The notes beneath the pieces are model-generated. The model had not been told where the DNA came from. It saw only the letters and a list, made by a program, of their open reading frames with translations, and did not search any database. 45,738 nt of DNA from Alphaproteobacteria bacterium (GTDB taxonomy: Bacteria > Pseudomonadota > Alphaproteobacteria > Micropepsales > Micropepsaceae): the NCBI GenBank assembly GCA_947482125.1, contig CANKIV010000002.1:1-45738 (forward strand). Reading direction: 5' to 3'. Shown one piece after another: positions 1-7,087 of this stretch. Position 1 is the first letter of the stretch; every line of letters starts with the position of its first letter. A program made the translations under genes and the position numbers.

Positions 1-48
1 GGCGGGGTGCTGCATGCCCTCCAGCTCCAGACGATTGCCAAGGACTAG
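1..48 (+). CDS. C-terminal end of an unidentified protein (cut by window edge)
   Basis: Frame 1 is open from the first base and ends at a TAG at 46-48, giving 15 residues (GGVLHALQLQTIAKD). The codons are GC-rich at third positions like real genes here. The stop overlaps the end of the convergent methyltransferase gene by four bases, a spacing seen at other gene ends in this window. The fragment is too short to assign a family, and I cannot exclude that it is a chance open frame. Confidence 0.45.
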   Translation, partial: GGVLHALQLQTIAKD

Positions 49-1031
49 AACAAGTCACCCCAGCCGCGCTTCCTGACGCGGCGGTATTCATCCTTGTCCC
101 GCGCGGCGACAAACTGTGCCCGCAATCCGGTTTCATCGCACAGCTTGAATGTCAGGCCGGGCTTGGTTTCCAGAACCGGCGCCAGAATGCGCGCCCCCCT
201 TGCGGCCGGTTCACGCGTCACCGCGACATAGGCATAGCGTTCATCCTCGAACGGCACCGACGCACCCTTCATCAGCATGTGATCGCGCGAACGCGGCAGG
301 CGCTGGGAGAAGTGGCACCAATCGCTTTGATTTTGGTCGCTCCGGCTCTCGCCGACGCTCCGGGCCATTGGACATTCATCGTCATGCGTGCACGGCGCGG
401 CGACATGCGCCCCGGCCGCGATCAGGGCGGCACGGGCGGCGCGGATGCGGGCGAAGCCTTGCGGCGTGCCCGGCTCGACCAGCACCAGGGCCGCGTCCGT
501 CCAGCGCCACAGCTCCGCCGCGACGCCAGCCGCCTTTTCTTCGGGCAGTTCGGCCAGCACATAGCTGGCCACGACCAACCCGGCCTTCATGTCCAGCAAT
601 GCAAGATCGCCACCGAGGATTTCCGCGCTTGCCAATCCGGGCGGTCCTGCCTGCGCCAGCTTGCGCGCCAGCGCCCTCAGCGCCGGATTGTGGTCCAGCA
701 TGGTCAGCGATTCCATTTGCGGCCAGGCGGTAACCGCCGCCCAGCTTGCCGCCCCTGTCCCCGCGCCCACATCCAGCAAGGTCCGCGGCGCCAGATCCGG
801 CATCGCCATCATCAACCGAGAGAACACCGCGCTGCAGGCGGCATAGGTGGCGGGCATGCGCGCCACGGCATAGGCGCACGCGTCCTCGGGGCTGACGACG
901 GCGCGCGAGGTCTGGCCCTGGCGGTAGCCCTCGGACAGTTTCCGGGCGGCGGCGGCCAGCGGCTTGCGCGCCACGCCGGTCAGGGCCGCATCCAGGGCGG
1001 CGGCAAGCGCGGCAGGCAAGGCAGGGTTCAT
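45..1031 (-). CDS. Rsm22-family small-ribosomal-subunit methyltransferase-like protein
   Basis: Predicted 328-residue cytosolic protein of the Rsm22 family (mitochondrial small-subunit assembly factor, METTL17 in animals). The bacterial members are thought to act in ribosome biogenesis or rRNA methylation. A class I methyltransferase fold begins near residue 84 with the SAM-binding glycine loop LLDVGAGTGAASW, followed by an acidic strand end (MLDHN). The C-terminal half carries cysteines typical of the family's metal or Fe-S site: C-x6-C in PCTHDDECPM and another in WCHF. The start ATG at 1031 is followed directly by the family's N-terminal region. It is a single gene, divergent from the glutaredoxin. 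Family assignment is good; the exact substrate is not known from sequence. Confidence 0.82.
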   Translation of the reverse strand: MNPALPAALAAALDAALTGVARKPLAAAARKLSEGYRQGQTSRAVVSPEDACAYAVARMPATYAACSAVFSRLMMAMPDLAPRTLLDVGAGTGAASWAAVTAWPQMESLTMLDHNPALRALARKLAQAGPPGLASAEILGGDLALLDMKAGLVVASYVLAELPEEKAAGVAAELWRWTDAALVLVEPGTPQGFARIRAARAALIAAGAHVAAPCTHDDECPMARSVGESRSDQNQSDWCHFSQRLPRSRDHMLMKGASVPFEDERYAYVAVTREPAARGARILAPVLETKPGLTFKLCDETGLRAQFVAARDKDEYRRVRKRGWGDLF

Positions 1032-1123
1032 GGAAATCCAGCAATATCAGGCATTTTTGGGCGATCTTGACCCTTCACAGCGCCATGCTTAGATCATAGC
1101 GGAGTTTCAATGAGAGTTCCCAA

Positions 1124-1456
1124 ATGTCCGACGTTCAGGCCCGCATTGCCGACGATGTGAAGAACAGCGATGTGCTGCTCTACATGAAGGGCACACCCGC
1201 CTTCCCGCAATGCGGCTTCTCGGCCGTGACGGTGCAGATCCTCAACCACATCGGCGTCAAGTTCAAAGCCGTCAATGTGCTGGAAGACCAGGACGTGCGC
1301 GAAGGCATCAAGGCCTTCTCCAACTGGCCGACCATTCCCCAGCTCTACGTGAAGGGCGAGTTCGTCGGCGGCGCCGACATCGTCAAGGAAATGTTCGAGC
1401 AGGAAGAGCTGGTGCCGTTCCTGGAACAGCACGGCGTCGCGCTGGAAACCGCCTGA
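1124..1456 (+). CDS. grxD: Monothiol glutaredoxin, Grx4 family
   Basis: 110-residue cytosolic CGFS glutaredoxin, which binds a [2Fe-2S] cluster with glutathione and transfers it to iron-sulfur proteins. The active-site motif CGFS has its single cysteine at residue 30, preceded by the family's MKGTP.FPQ segment. The glutathione-binding WPTIPQLYVKGEFVGG and GGADI stretches follow. The length is normal for single-domain bacterial Grx4. In many alphaproteobacteria a bolA gene lies immediately upstream; here the upstream gene is divergent and bolA is absent. A strong intrinsic terminator follows 20 bases after the stop. Confidence 0.95.
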   Translation: MSDVQARIADDVKNSDVLLYMKGTPAFPQCGFSAVTVQILNHIGVKFKAVNVLEDQDVREGIKAFSNWPTIPQLYVKGEFVGGADIVKEMFEQEELVPFLEQHGVALETA

Positions 1457-1476
1457 TACCAGGCCCATCGCCCAAT

Positions 1477-1508
1477 AAAAAAGCCCGCCATTTCTGGCGG
1501 GCTTTTTG
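1477..1508. terminator. Bidirectional intrinsic terminator between grxD and rpsD
   Basis: AAGCCCGCCA and TGGCGGGCTT form a perfect GC-rich stem around a TTTC loop, with an A-run before and a T-run after. It therefore has a U-tract on both strands. It sits between the convergent grxD and rpsD and can serve both, though the rpsD stop is about 100 bases away. Confidence 0.9.
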
Positions 1509-1604
1509 TTTGTCTGCTCACGGCCGCTCGCCCAAGCTCGCGGCGTTCGCCGGTTCTCGCATGTCCACCGGACATGCTCGCGCGCAAAGCGCGCCACCGG
1601 CTCA

Positions 1605-2219
1605 CTAGCGCGAGTAGAATTCAACGATCAGATGCGGCTCCATCTGCACGGCGTAGGGAACGTCCGCCAGCTTGGGGGTGCGCAGCAGCTTGGCGGTCTT
1701 GCCTTCGGAGACTTCCAGATAGTCGGGCGTATCGCGCTCGGCGCTCTTGGAGGCTTCCAGCACCAGCGTCATTTCGCGGGCCTTCTGCGTCAGCTCGATC
1801 GTGTCGGCGTCCTTCACATGGTACGAGGCGATGGTGACGCGGCGGCCATTGACCTTCACATGGCCGTGGCTGACCAGCTGGCGGGCGGCGAACGGGGTCG
1901 GCACGAACTTGCTGCGATAGACCACGGTGTCGAGACGGGTCTCGAGCAGGCCGATCATGTTCTCGCCGGTGTCGCCGGGACGGCGGGCGGCATCGGTATA
2001 GTATTTGCGGAACTGGCGCTCGGTGATGTTGCCGTAATAGCCCTTGAGCTTCTGCTTGGCCTGCAGCTGGGTGCCATAGTCGGACAGCTTCTTGGCGCGG
2101 CGCTGGCCGTGCTGGCCCGGACCATAGGAGCGCTTGTTGACCGGGCTCTTGGGGCGGCCCCAGATATTCTCGCCCATGCGGCGGTCGATCTTGTACTTGG
2201 AATTTTGGCGCTTGCTCAT
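1605..2219 (-). CDS. rpsD: 30S ribosomal protein S4
   Basis: 204-residue primary 16S rRNA-binding protein of the small subunit, which nucleates 30S assembly. It starts with [20 protein letters not shown]. The central S4 RNA-binding domain is visible around [34 protein letters not shown], and the C-terminus ends VEFYSR. The N-terminal region has no zinc-finger cysteines (C- form). As is usual in alphaproteobacteria it stands alone, outside the alpha operon. A good sigma70-type promoter lies about 48 bases upstream. Confidence 0.98.
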   Translation of the reverse strand: MSKRQNSKYKIDRRMGENIWGRPKSPVNKRSYGPGQHGQRRAKKLSDYGTQLQAKQKLKGYYGNITERQFRKYYTDAARRPGDTGENMIGLLETRLDTVVYRSKFVPTPFAARQLVSHGHVKVNGRRVTIASYHVKDADTIELTQKAREMTLVLEASKSAERDTPDYLEVSEGKTAKLLRTPKLADVPYAVQMEPHLIVEFYSR

Positions 2220-2266
2220 TGGTCCTCTAGGCTCGTTGACACCGGCCGGTGCCGGAAAGGTCGCGC

Positions 2267-2294
2267 ACTATATTCAGCGACCTTTGTAAGTCAA
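2267..2294 (-). promoter_or_regulatory. Sigma70-type promoter for rpsD
   Basis: On the minus strand TTGACT (2294-2289) and TATAGT (2272-2267) are separated by 16 bases. Transcription would start near 2260, about 40 bases before the rpsD ATG. Both hexamers match the consensus at five of six positions. Confidence 0.7.
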
Positions 2295-2326
2295 ACGCCT
2301 GCAACCTTTGGTTTAGTGTGCGATTC

Positions 2327-2352
2327 GTAACCCATAACTTTCAATGGGTTAC
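2327..2352. repeat. Perfect 9-bp inverted repeat upstream of rpsD
   Basis: GTAACCCAT (2327-2335) and ATGGGTTAC (2344-2352) flank an 8-base AT-rich spacer. There is no T-run on either side. It lies between the end of the DUF6894 gene and the rpsD -35 box. It could be an operator or a terminator without U-tract for the DUF6894 gene; the sequence does not decide. Confidence 0.6.
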
Positions 2353-2356
2353 ATCA

Positions 2357-2572
2357 TCACACCTCGCGGATAGGCAGCGCCATGACGCGTCGGCCGCATG
2401 CGGTAACGACCTCCAGGACGGAGTTGGTGCCGAAACGCCCGGGAAACTCTCGGCACAATTCCTCGACGATCACCGACCCTTCCGCCTGCGCGGCTGCCCA
2501 GCTCGGCAGTTCGCTCCCCTCCGGATCTGGGATCTCGACGCTGCCTTCGAAGATATTGAAAAAATAAAGCAT
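2357..2572 (-). CDS. DUF6894-like small protein
   Basis: 71-residue protein of unknown function. It opens MLYFFNIFEG, then an acidic turn with EIPDPEGSELPSWAAAQAEGSVIVEELCREFPG, and closes with a short beta-like tail (VLEVVTACGRRVMALPI). This order (YFF-x-hydrophobic start, D-x-EG-x-ELPS, Ala-rich helix, hydrophobic beta strand) is that of the DUF6894 family common in rhizobia and relatives. An ATG five codons upstream is possible. I prefer 2572 because a purine-rich GGGAAGG precedes it and the family begins there. Confidence 0.65.
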   Translation of the reverse strand: MLYFFNIFEGSVEIPDPEGSELPSWAAAQAEGSVIVEELCREFPGRFGTNSVLEVVTACGRRVMALPIREV

Positions 2573-2639
2573 CAGCCTTCCCTGCACGGCATGCAGGATA
2601 AAGCCACAGCCAGCCGCGACGCCTTGATCCAGCGCAAGC

Positions 2640-3752
2640 CTAGGGGCTGTCGGGCAATGGCCGCGTCATCGCCAGCCGGTTCTGGCGCTTGCGGCGCCAC
2701 ATGAAAAATCCGGTGACGAAGAACAGCAGCGGCACGAAGCCGGTCACGAAAGCCGCCAGCCAATAGAGCGGACCCAGGACGTTGCCGACATGCAGCCTGG
2801 TCATCAGCATGGACAGTTCGTCCACCCGGCTGGGCGGCTGCGGATCTTCCACCACGGCCGCGCGATAGGGATCGACAAAGACGGTCCTGCCGGTCCAGTC
2901 GCCCAGCTGCACCTTGATCGTCTGTCCGTCCCGCACCGGCAGCGTCACGCTGGTGGGATGGACGCGGGCCTGGCCGGCCTCCGCCAGCGTCACCGCCTGC
3001 CAGCCGCCGGTCATCGCGCGGCCCGAAACCGGAACCTCGGCAATGAAGCCGTAAACCCGTTCGGGCGTGTTGGGTGACCCGCTGGCAAGCGCCAGCGCGG
3101 CGCGCGTAGTCTGGTGAAACACCATGCCCACGCCCGTCAGCGTCAGGGTCAGGAACAGCAGCAGCGACCAGATGCCCACCGCGCCGTGCAGTTCGCGGTG
3201 CAGCCGCAGGCCCCGCGCCTTGCCGCTGACCAGTAAGGCCTGGCGCCAGCGGCCTTTCCTTGGCCACCACAGATAGAGACCCGAAAGACCAAGCCCCAGC
3301 ATCAGGACGCCCAGCCAGCCGACCGCGATGCGGCCTGCGCGCGCCAGGAACAGGTGGCTGTGCAGGTCGCTCAGCACCGCCAGCGCCGGATGCATCCGCT
3401 GCGCATGGCGCGCGACCTCGCGCCCGGTGGCGGTGTCGAGCAGGATATTGGGATAAGGCGAATTCCATCCGCCGAAATGCACGGTGGCGGGCCGGTCGGG
3501 ACCTTCCGGCAGCGTCAACTCCGCCGTCAGCCCGGCGGGCGCGCCCGCAGCCTGACGCGCGCGGGCGACAAGCTCTTCCAGGGAAAGCGGTGGGCCCGCC
3601 GGAGTAACGCGGACCGCAGGCTTGCCGGTGTCCAGCCCCGTCACCGGCCCCAGCATCAGCAGCGAGCCGGACAGCGCGATCAGCGCGAACAGCACGCCCA
3701 GCGTCAGCCCGACCCACAAATGCACCTGAAACAGCAGCCTGTGCAGCCCCAT
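2640..3752 (-). CDS. PepSY-associated TM helix protein
   Basis: 370-residue inner-membrane protein of the PepSY_TM family, often linked to iron or siderophore uptake or extracytoplasmic reductases. The N-terminus (MGLHRLLFQVHLWVGLTLG) is the typical first helix with its conserved histidine. A second helix pair lies near VGWLGVLMLGLGLSGLYLWWPRKG. Next comes the hallmark HRELHGAVGIWSLLLFLTLTLTGV, and a last helix FVTGFVPLLFFVTGFFMWRRK. The intervening parts are periplasmic PepSY-like segments. I chose the ATG at 3752 because it precedes the first helix and follows a GGGGGCGAGGG ribosome site; a longer frame upstream looks non-coding. It is divergent from tRNA-Leu, with no TonB receptor nearby, so its substrate remains open. 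Confidence 0.85.
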   Translation of the reverse strand: MGLHRLLFQVHLWVGLTLGVLFALIALSGSLLMLGPVTGLDTGKPAVRVTPAGPPLSLEELVARARQAAGAPAGLTAELTLPEGPDRPATVHFGGWNSPYPNILLDTATGREVARHAQRMHPALAVLSDLHSHLFLARAGRIAVGWLGVLMLGLGLSGLYLWWPRKGRWRQALLVSGKARGLRLHRELHGAVGIWSLLLFLTLTLTGVGMVFHQTTRAALALASGSPNTPERVYGFIAEVPVSGRAMTGGWQAVTLAEAGQARVHPTSVTLPVRDGQTIKVQLGDWTGRTVFVDPYRAAVVEDPQPPSRVDELSMLMTRLHVGNVLGPLYWLAAFVTGFVPLLFFVTGFFMWRRKRQNRLAMTRPLPDSP

Positions 3753-3884
3753 CCCTCGCCCCCAATTTTGCCGCGACTGTGCAGAATCGCCGCCCGCACC
3801 GCAATCGCGGCTTGCTGGCGCAGGGCGGTTGCGGGCGGCTATCATTTGCGCGGATGCCCCGACCTCAGTAAGGGATCGGCCATC

Positions 3885-3973
3885 GGCCCCGTGGCGGAAC
3901 TGGTAGACGCACCGGACTTAAAATCCGTTGATCCGAAAGGGTCGTGTCTGTTCGACTCAGACCGGGGCCACCA
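3885..3973 (+). tRNA. tRNA-Leu (anticodon UAA)
   Basis: 89 bases including an encoded CCA end. The acceptor arms GGCCCCG (3885-3891) and CGGGGCC (3963-3969) pair perfectly, with discriminator A at 3970. The anticodon loop CUUAAAA presents UAA within the CGGA/UCCG stem. A long variable arm follows (GATCCGAAAGGGTC region), as in class II tRNAs, and the T-arm loop is TTCGACT. No integrase or duplicated tRNA end flanks it, so it is not being used as an island insertion site here. Confidence 0.97.
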
Positions 3974-3981
3974 CTTCACAC

Positions 3982-5529
3982 TTATGGCTGCAACACCGCT
4001 TCGATCAGGCGCGGACCCTTGCGCTGCATCGCGTCGGCGAATTGGGCGGCGAATTGCTCCACGGTTTCGGCGCGGCTGGCTTCCACGCCCATGCCCTGCG
4101 CCATTTTCACGAAATCCAGTTCGGGATTGTGCAGGTCCAGCATCGACAATGTTTTGGGGCCGGGATTGATCGCGCCCACCCGGCCCAGTTCGATGTTGAG
4201 GATGTTGTAGCTGCGGTTGGCGCAGATGATGGTCACCACATCCAGCTTTTCGCGCGCCATGGTCCAGAGGCTGGGGAGCGAATACATCGCCGCCCCGTCG
4301 CCCGATACCGCGATGACCTTGCGCCCGGGCGCAGCCAGCGCCGCGCCCACCGCCATCGGCTTGGCGTCGCCGATCGCCCCGCCGGTGAGATAGATCGCGT
4401 CATGCGCCGGGGCGTTGACCAGGAATTTCTGCAGGCCCGGGCCGGCGGTCAATGAATCGTCCGACCAGATGACGTCTTGCGGCATCAGCCGCGCAATGAT
4501 CGCGCCCATCGCCTCGCTGGTCAGCGCGCCATTGGCGGGAATATCGGGCCGCACCAGTGGCACAAGACTGCCCGGCGCATGCGCGCCCAGCGCCTGCGCC
4601 AGCGCGGTCAACGCCTGGATACTGTCTTCCTCCGGCGTGGCCAGGGTCAGCAGTTCGCAGCCCTCGGGCGTCACCCAGCTGGGCTTGTCCGGATAGGCAA
4701 AGAAGGTCACCGGCGGCGGCGCGCCCACCAGCACGATCTGTTCCAGCCCGGCCAGGGCTTCGACGATCTGTTCGGAGAAATAGGGAATGCGCTCGATGGC
4801 GGGTAGCCCGGCGCCGCGGGTGATGCGCGGGGTGAAATAGTCATGGGCGATGCGCAGCCCCGTGGCATGGGCAATGCGGCCCGCCGCTTCCATGCCGGCG
4901 CGTTCCAGGCAGCGGCCGCGCATCAACAGCAGCGTGCGCTTGCCGTTCTTCAGCGCCGCAGCGATTTTCTCGATCCTGTCCGGCGCGACAGCCCCGGGCA
5001 ATATCGCGGGCAGCGGCGGCGCGGGCGCATCCGCCGCTTCCCAGGCGCAATCGGCGGGCAACACCAAAGTGGCGATCCGGCCCCTCAGCGCCGCCTGCAC
5101 CGCCCGCGCCCCGTCGCCCGCCACTTCTGCCGGTGATCTGCTCTGGTGCAGCCAGTCCGACACGCCACCGCAGATCGCCATGATGTCCGACGTCAGCGGC
5201 GCCTGGGCATATCGGGAATGGCTGCGGGCGTGATCGCCCACGATATTGACGATGCCCTGGCCGGCCTTGCGGGCATTGTGCAGGAAGGAAATCGCATTGG
5301 CGAAGCCCGGGCCCAGATGCAGAAGCGTTGCGGCGGGCTTTGCCGCCATGCGGGCATAGCCGTCGGCCGCGCCCGCCGCCACCGCCTCGAACAGGCAGAG
5401 CACGCCGCGCATCCGGGGCTCGCGGTCCAGCGCCGCCACGAAATGCATCTCGGAAGTGCCGGGATTGCCGAAGCAGATCTCGATGCCGCTGTCGGCCAGG
5501 GTGTGAACCAGTGTCTCGGCGCCGTTCAT
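3982..5529 (-). CDS. Acetolactate-synthase-like ThDP-dependent enzyme
   Basis: 515-residue thiamine-diphosphate enzyme of the acetolactate synthase/benzoylformate decarboxylase superfamily. The N-terminal PYR domain has the catalytic glutamate at residue 27 in CFGNPGTSEMHF. A middle domain follows, and the C-terminal PP domain has the ThDP-Mg motif starting VSGDGAAMYSLPSLWTMARE and ending at NRSYNILNIE. It is shorter than true IlvB (about 560-590) and has no IlvH small subunit beside it. It is therefore more likely one of the stand-alone IlvB-like proteins (often named IlvX) than the main branched-chain enzyme. The start at 5529 is set by the MNGAETLVHTL family N-terminus; codons upstream belong to the leader. 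Expression is probably controlled by the leader described at 5564-5808. The exact reaction is uncertain. Confidence 0.82.
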   Translation of the reverse strand: MNGAETLVHTLADSGIEICFGNPGTSEMHFVAALDREPRMRGVLCLFEAVAAGAADGYARMAAKPAATLLHLGPGFANAISFLHNARKAGQGIVNIVGDHARSHSRYAQAPLTSDIMAICGGVSDWLHQSRSPAEVAGDGARAVQAALRGRIATLVLPADCAWEAADAPAPPLPAILPGAVAPDRIEKIAAALKNGKRTLLLMRGRCLERAGMEAAGRIAHATGLRIAHDYFTPRITRGAGLPAIERIPYFSEQIVEALAGLEQIVLVGAPPPVTFFAYPDKPSWVTPEGCELLTLATPEEDSIQALTALAQALGAHAPGSLVPLVRPDIPANGALTSEAMGAIIARLMPQDVIWSDDSLTAGPGLQKFLVNAPAHDAIYLTGGAIGDAKPMAVGAALAAPGRKVIAVSGDGAAMYSLPSLWTMAREKLDVVTIICANRSYNILNIELGRVGAINPGPKTLSMLDLHNPELDFVKMAQGMGVEASRAETVEQFAAQFADAMQRKGPRLIEAVLQP

Positions 5530-5563
5530 GCACCCAATAAACAATCCCTGCGCGCAAAAACAA

Positions 5564-5610
5564 GCCAGTCTTCCAAAAGCCAGCCTTCCCAAAAGCCAGT
5601 CTTCCCAAAA
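5564..5610 (-). repeat. Three-copy ~16-bp tandem repeat in the leader of the ThDP enzyme gene
   Basis: On the plus strand the unit GCCAG(T/C)CTTCCCAAAA occurs three times head to tail (5564-5578, 5579-5594, 5595-5610). The first copy lacks one base and the middle one differs by a single base. It lies in the untranslated leader between the hairpin and the start codon. On the transcript it reads as repeated TTTTGGGAAG.CTGGC blocks. Confidence 0.8.
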
Positions 5611-5615
5611 CAAGA

Positions 5616-5645
5616 GAGGCCGCCTCCCCGAAGGGAGACGGCCTC
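5616..5645 (-). terminator. UUCG-capped hairpin with T-rich tail: candidate attenuator
   Basis: In the minus-strand RNA, 13 bases (5645-5633) pair with 13 bases (5628-5616). There is one U-G wobble, and the loop is the extra-stable C(UUCG)G tetraloop. The stem is followed by TCTTGTTTT, an imperfect U-tract. It sits after the small leader frame and about 87 bases before the ThDP enzyme start. This is where a transcription attenuator is expected, but it could also be a simple stabilising hairpin. Confidence 0.65.
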
Positions 5646-5670
5646 GCATTGTCTTACCGAGTCCGTCGCT

Positions 5671-5745
5671 TTACGCGGCGCTGGCCTTCACCAGAAGCAT
5701 CCAGTTCGCGGTCCTCGACGTCCGCAGGTCATGACAATGAGACAC
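5671..5745 (-). CDS. Putative 24-residue leader peptide upstream of the ThDP enzyme
   Basis: A GTG at 5745 sits seven bases after a perfect AAGGAGG and opens a 24-codon frame ending in TAA at 5671. Its second half reads NWMLLVKASAA and the N-terminus MSHCHDLRTSRT. Consecutive Leu-Leu-Val codons near the end fit a sensor of branched-chain aminoacyl-tRNA, as in ilv/leu leaders, but this is inference. CATTGTC just after the start codon is exactly complementary to GACAATG just before the UUCG hairpin, so the frame would lie inside a closed RNA domain. An alternative is the ATG at 5732, which gives 14 codons (MTCGRRGPRTGCFW) and a longer spacing. I do not recognise the peptide family. Confidence 0.55.
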   Translation of the reverse strand: MSHCHDLRTSRTANWMLLVKASAA

Positions 5746-5746
5746 T

Positions 5747-5760
5747 GGATCACCTCCTTC
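5747..5760 (-). promoter_or_regulatory. Unusually extended Shine-Dalgarno of the leader peptide
   Basis: The minus strand reads GAAGGAGGTGATCC here. It is complementary not only to the CCUCC core but to the whole single-stranded 3' tail of 16S rRNA. The match continues into the start region, for 15 consecutive bases in total (5759-5745). Normal ribosome sites in this window match 4-6 bases. It selects the GTG at 5745 with ideal spacing. Confidence 0.75.
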
Positions 5761-5780
5761 TGATAGATTGTTGCAGTGCA

Positions 5781-5808
5781 AATATAGTGCAGGGCCCTGT
5801 TTTTACAA
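5781..5808 (-). promoter_or_regulatory. Sigma70-type promoter for leader and ThDP enzyme
   Basis: TTGTAA (5808-5803) and TATATT (5786-5781) on the minus strand are separated by 16 bases. The expected start near 5774 leaves about 14 bases before the extended Shine-Dalgarno. Both hexamers are close to consensus. The region is shared with the divergent FAD monooxygenase. Confidence 0.6.
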
Positions 5809-5832
5809 TAGAGTCGGGGCCAGGGGCGTGGC

Positions 5833-7065
5833 ATGGAAACACTTTCGACCAGTTTCGTCATTTCGGGCGGCGGCCCCGCCGGGATGATGTGCGGCTATCT
5901 GCTGGCCCAGGCCGGGATCGACGTGACGGTGCTGGAAAAGCATGCCGACTTCCTGCGCGACTTTCGCGGCGACACGGTGCATCCCTCCACCCAGCAGATC
6001 ATGCACGAGCTGGGGCTTCTGGAGCGATTCCTGCAATTGCCCCATGCCAGGATCCGCCATGTGACGATCGATTTCGGCGACGCGCATTTCACCATCGGCG
6101 ATTTCACCAGGCTGCCGACGGTGAGAAAATTCATCGCCCTGATGCCGCAATGGGATTTCCTGGATTTCATCGCCGATGAGGCCAGGAAATATCCCAACTT
6201 CCATCTGCTGATGCAGACCGAGGCGCGCGACCTGATCGCCCAGAAGGACAGGAATGGGGGCGACCGCATCGCCGGCGTGCTGGCGACTGGACCGAACGGA
6301 AACATGCAGATCCGCGCCGGGCTGACCATTGCCGCCGATGGCCGTCATTCCATCCTGCGCGACAGGTCCGGGCTGAAGGTGAAAGACCTGGGCGCGCCCT
6401 TCGATGTGCTGTGGCTCCGCCTGCCGCACCGCGCGGGCGATCCGGTGGACCTGGTGGGGCGCATCCAGGGCGGCGTGTTCTTCGTGATGATCTATCGCGG
6501 CAATTACTGGCAATGCGCCTATGGCATTCCCAAGGGCGGTCATGACGCCATCAAGGCCGAAGGCATCACCGCCTTCCGCGCCCGGCTGCGCAAGGTCGCC
6601 GGCTTTGCCGCCGACCGGGTGGATACCATCACCGGCTTCGACCAGGTCAAGCTGCTGACCGTGGCGGTGAACCGGCTGGAGCAATGGGCGCGGCCGGGCC
6701 TCTTGATGATCGGCGATGCGGCGCATGCCATGTCGCCGGCGGGCGGGGTCGGCATCAACCTGGCCATTCAGGACGCTGTGGCGACCGCCAACATACTGGG
6801 GCCGGTGCTGCAGAAAGGCGTGCCCAAATTGTCGGACCTGAAAAAGGTGCAGAAGCGGCGCGAATTCCCCACCCGCATCATCCAGCGCTTCCAGCTCTTC
6901 GCGCAGAACATGATGCTGGCCCCGGTGTTGCGCGCCAAGGAGACGCCCAAGGTGCCCTGGGTGGTCAAGCTGCTGAACGCCTGGCCGTGGCTGCGGCAAT
7001 TCCCGGCGCGGTTTGTCGGCATGGGCCCCAGGCCCGAGCATGTGAAACTGGCGGCGAAGAAATAG
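5833..7065 (+). CDS. FAD-dependent monooxygenase (PHBH fold)
   Basis: 410-residue flavoprotein hydroxylase of the UbiH/PHBH group. The N-terminal Rossmann motif is SGGGPAGMMCGYLLAQAGIDVTVLEK. The conserved DG motif appears as TIAADGRHSILRDRSGL near residue 170. The second FAD motif LLMIGDAAHAMSPAGGVGINLAIQDA is near residue 290. Such enzymes insert oxygen into aromatic or related substrates using NAD(P)H. No ubiquinone or aromatic-pathway genes lie nearby, so the substrate cannot be named. The gene is divergent from the ThDP enzyme leader and convergent with lpdA. A weak ribosome site (AGGGGCG) precedes the ATG. Confidence 0.87.
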   Translation: METLSTSFVISGGGPAGMMCGYLLAQAGIDVTVLEKHADFLRDFRGDTVHPSTQQIMHELGLLERFLQLPHARIRHVTIDFGDAHFTIGDFTRLPTVRKFIALMPQWDFLDFIADEARKYPNFHLLMQTEARDLIAQKDRNGGDRIAGVLATGPNGNMQIRAGLTIAADGRHSILRDRSGLKVKDLGAPFDVLWLRLPHRAGDPVDLVGRIQGGVFFVMIYRGNYWQCAYGIPKGGHDAIKAEGITAFRARLRKVAGFAADRVDTITGFDQVKLLTVAVNRLEQWARPGLLMIGDAAHAMSPAGGVGINLAIQDAVATANILGPVLQKGVPKLSDLKKVQKRREFPTRIIQRFQLFAQNMMLAPVLRAKETPKVPWVVKLLNAWPWLRQFPARFVGMGPRPEHVKLAAKK

Positions 7066-7087
7066 CTGCTGGCGCAAAAGACCCGCG

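Noticed and set aside
382-1044. Second long minus-strand frame across the Rsm22 gene
   Set aside because: It translates to Gly/Arg/Ala-rich sequence without motifs; the Rsm22 frame has the SAM loop and cysteine motif.
3885-3973. tRNA-Leu as an integration site for a genomic island
   Set aside because: No integrase, no repeated tRNA 3' end and no change in composition; flanking genes are ordinary chromosomal genes.
5745-5759. 16S rRNA 3'-end fragment on the plus strand
   Set aside because: Only 15 bases match and nothing of helix 45 or upstream 16S is present. The match is explained by an extended Shine-Dalgarno on the minus strand.
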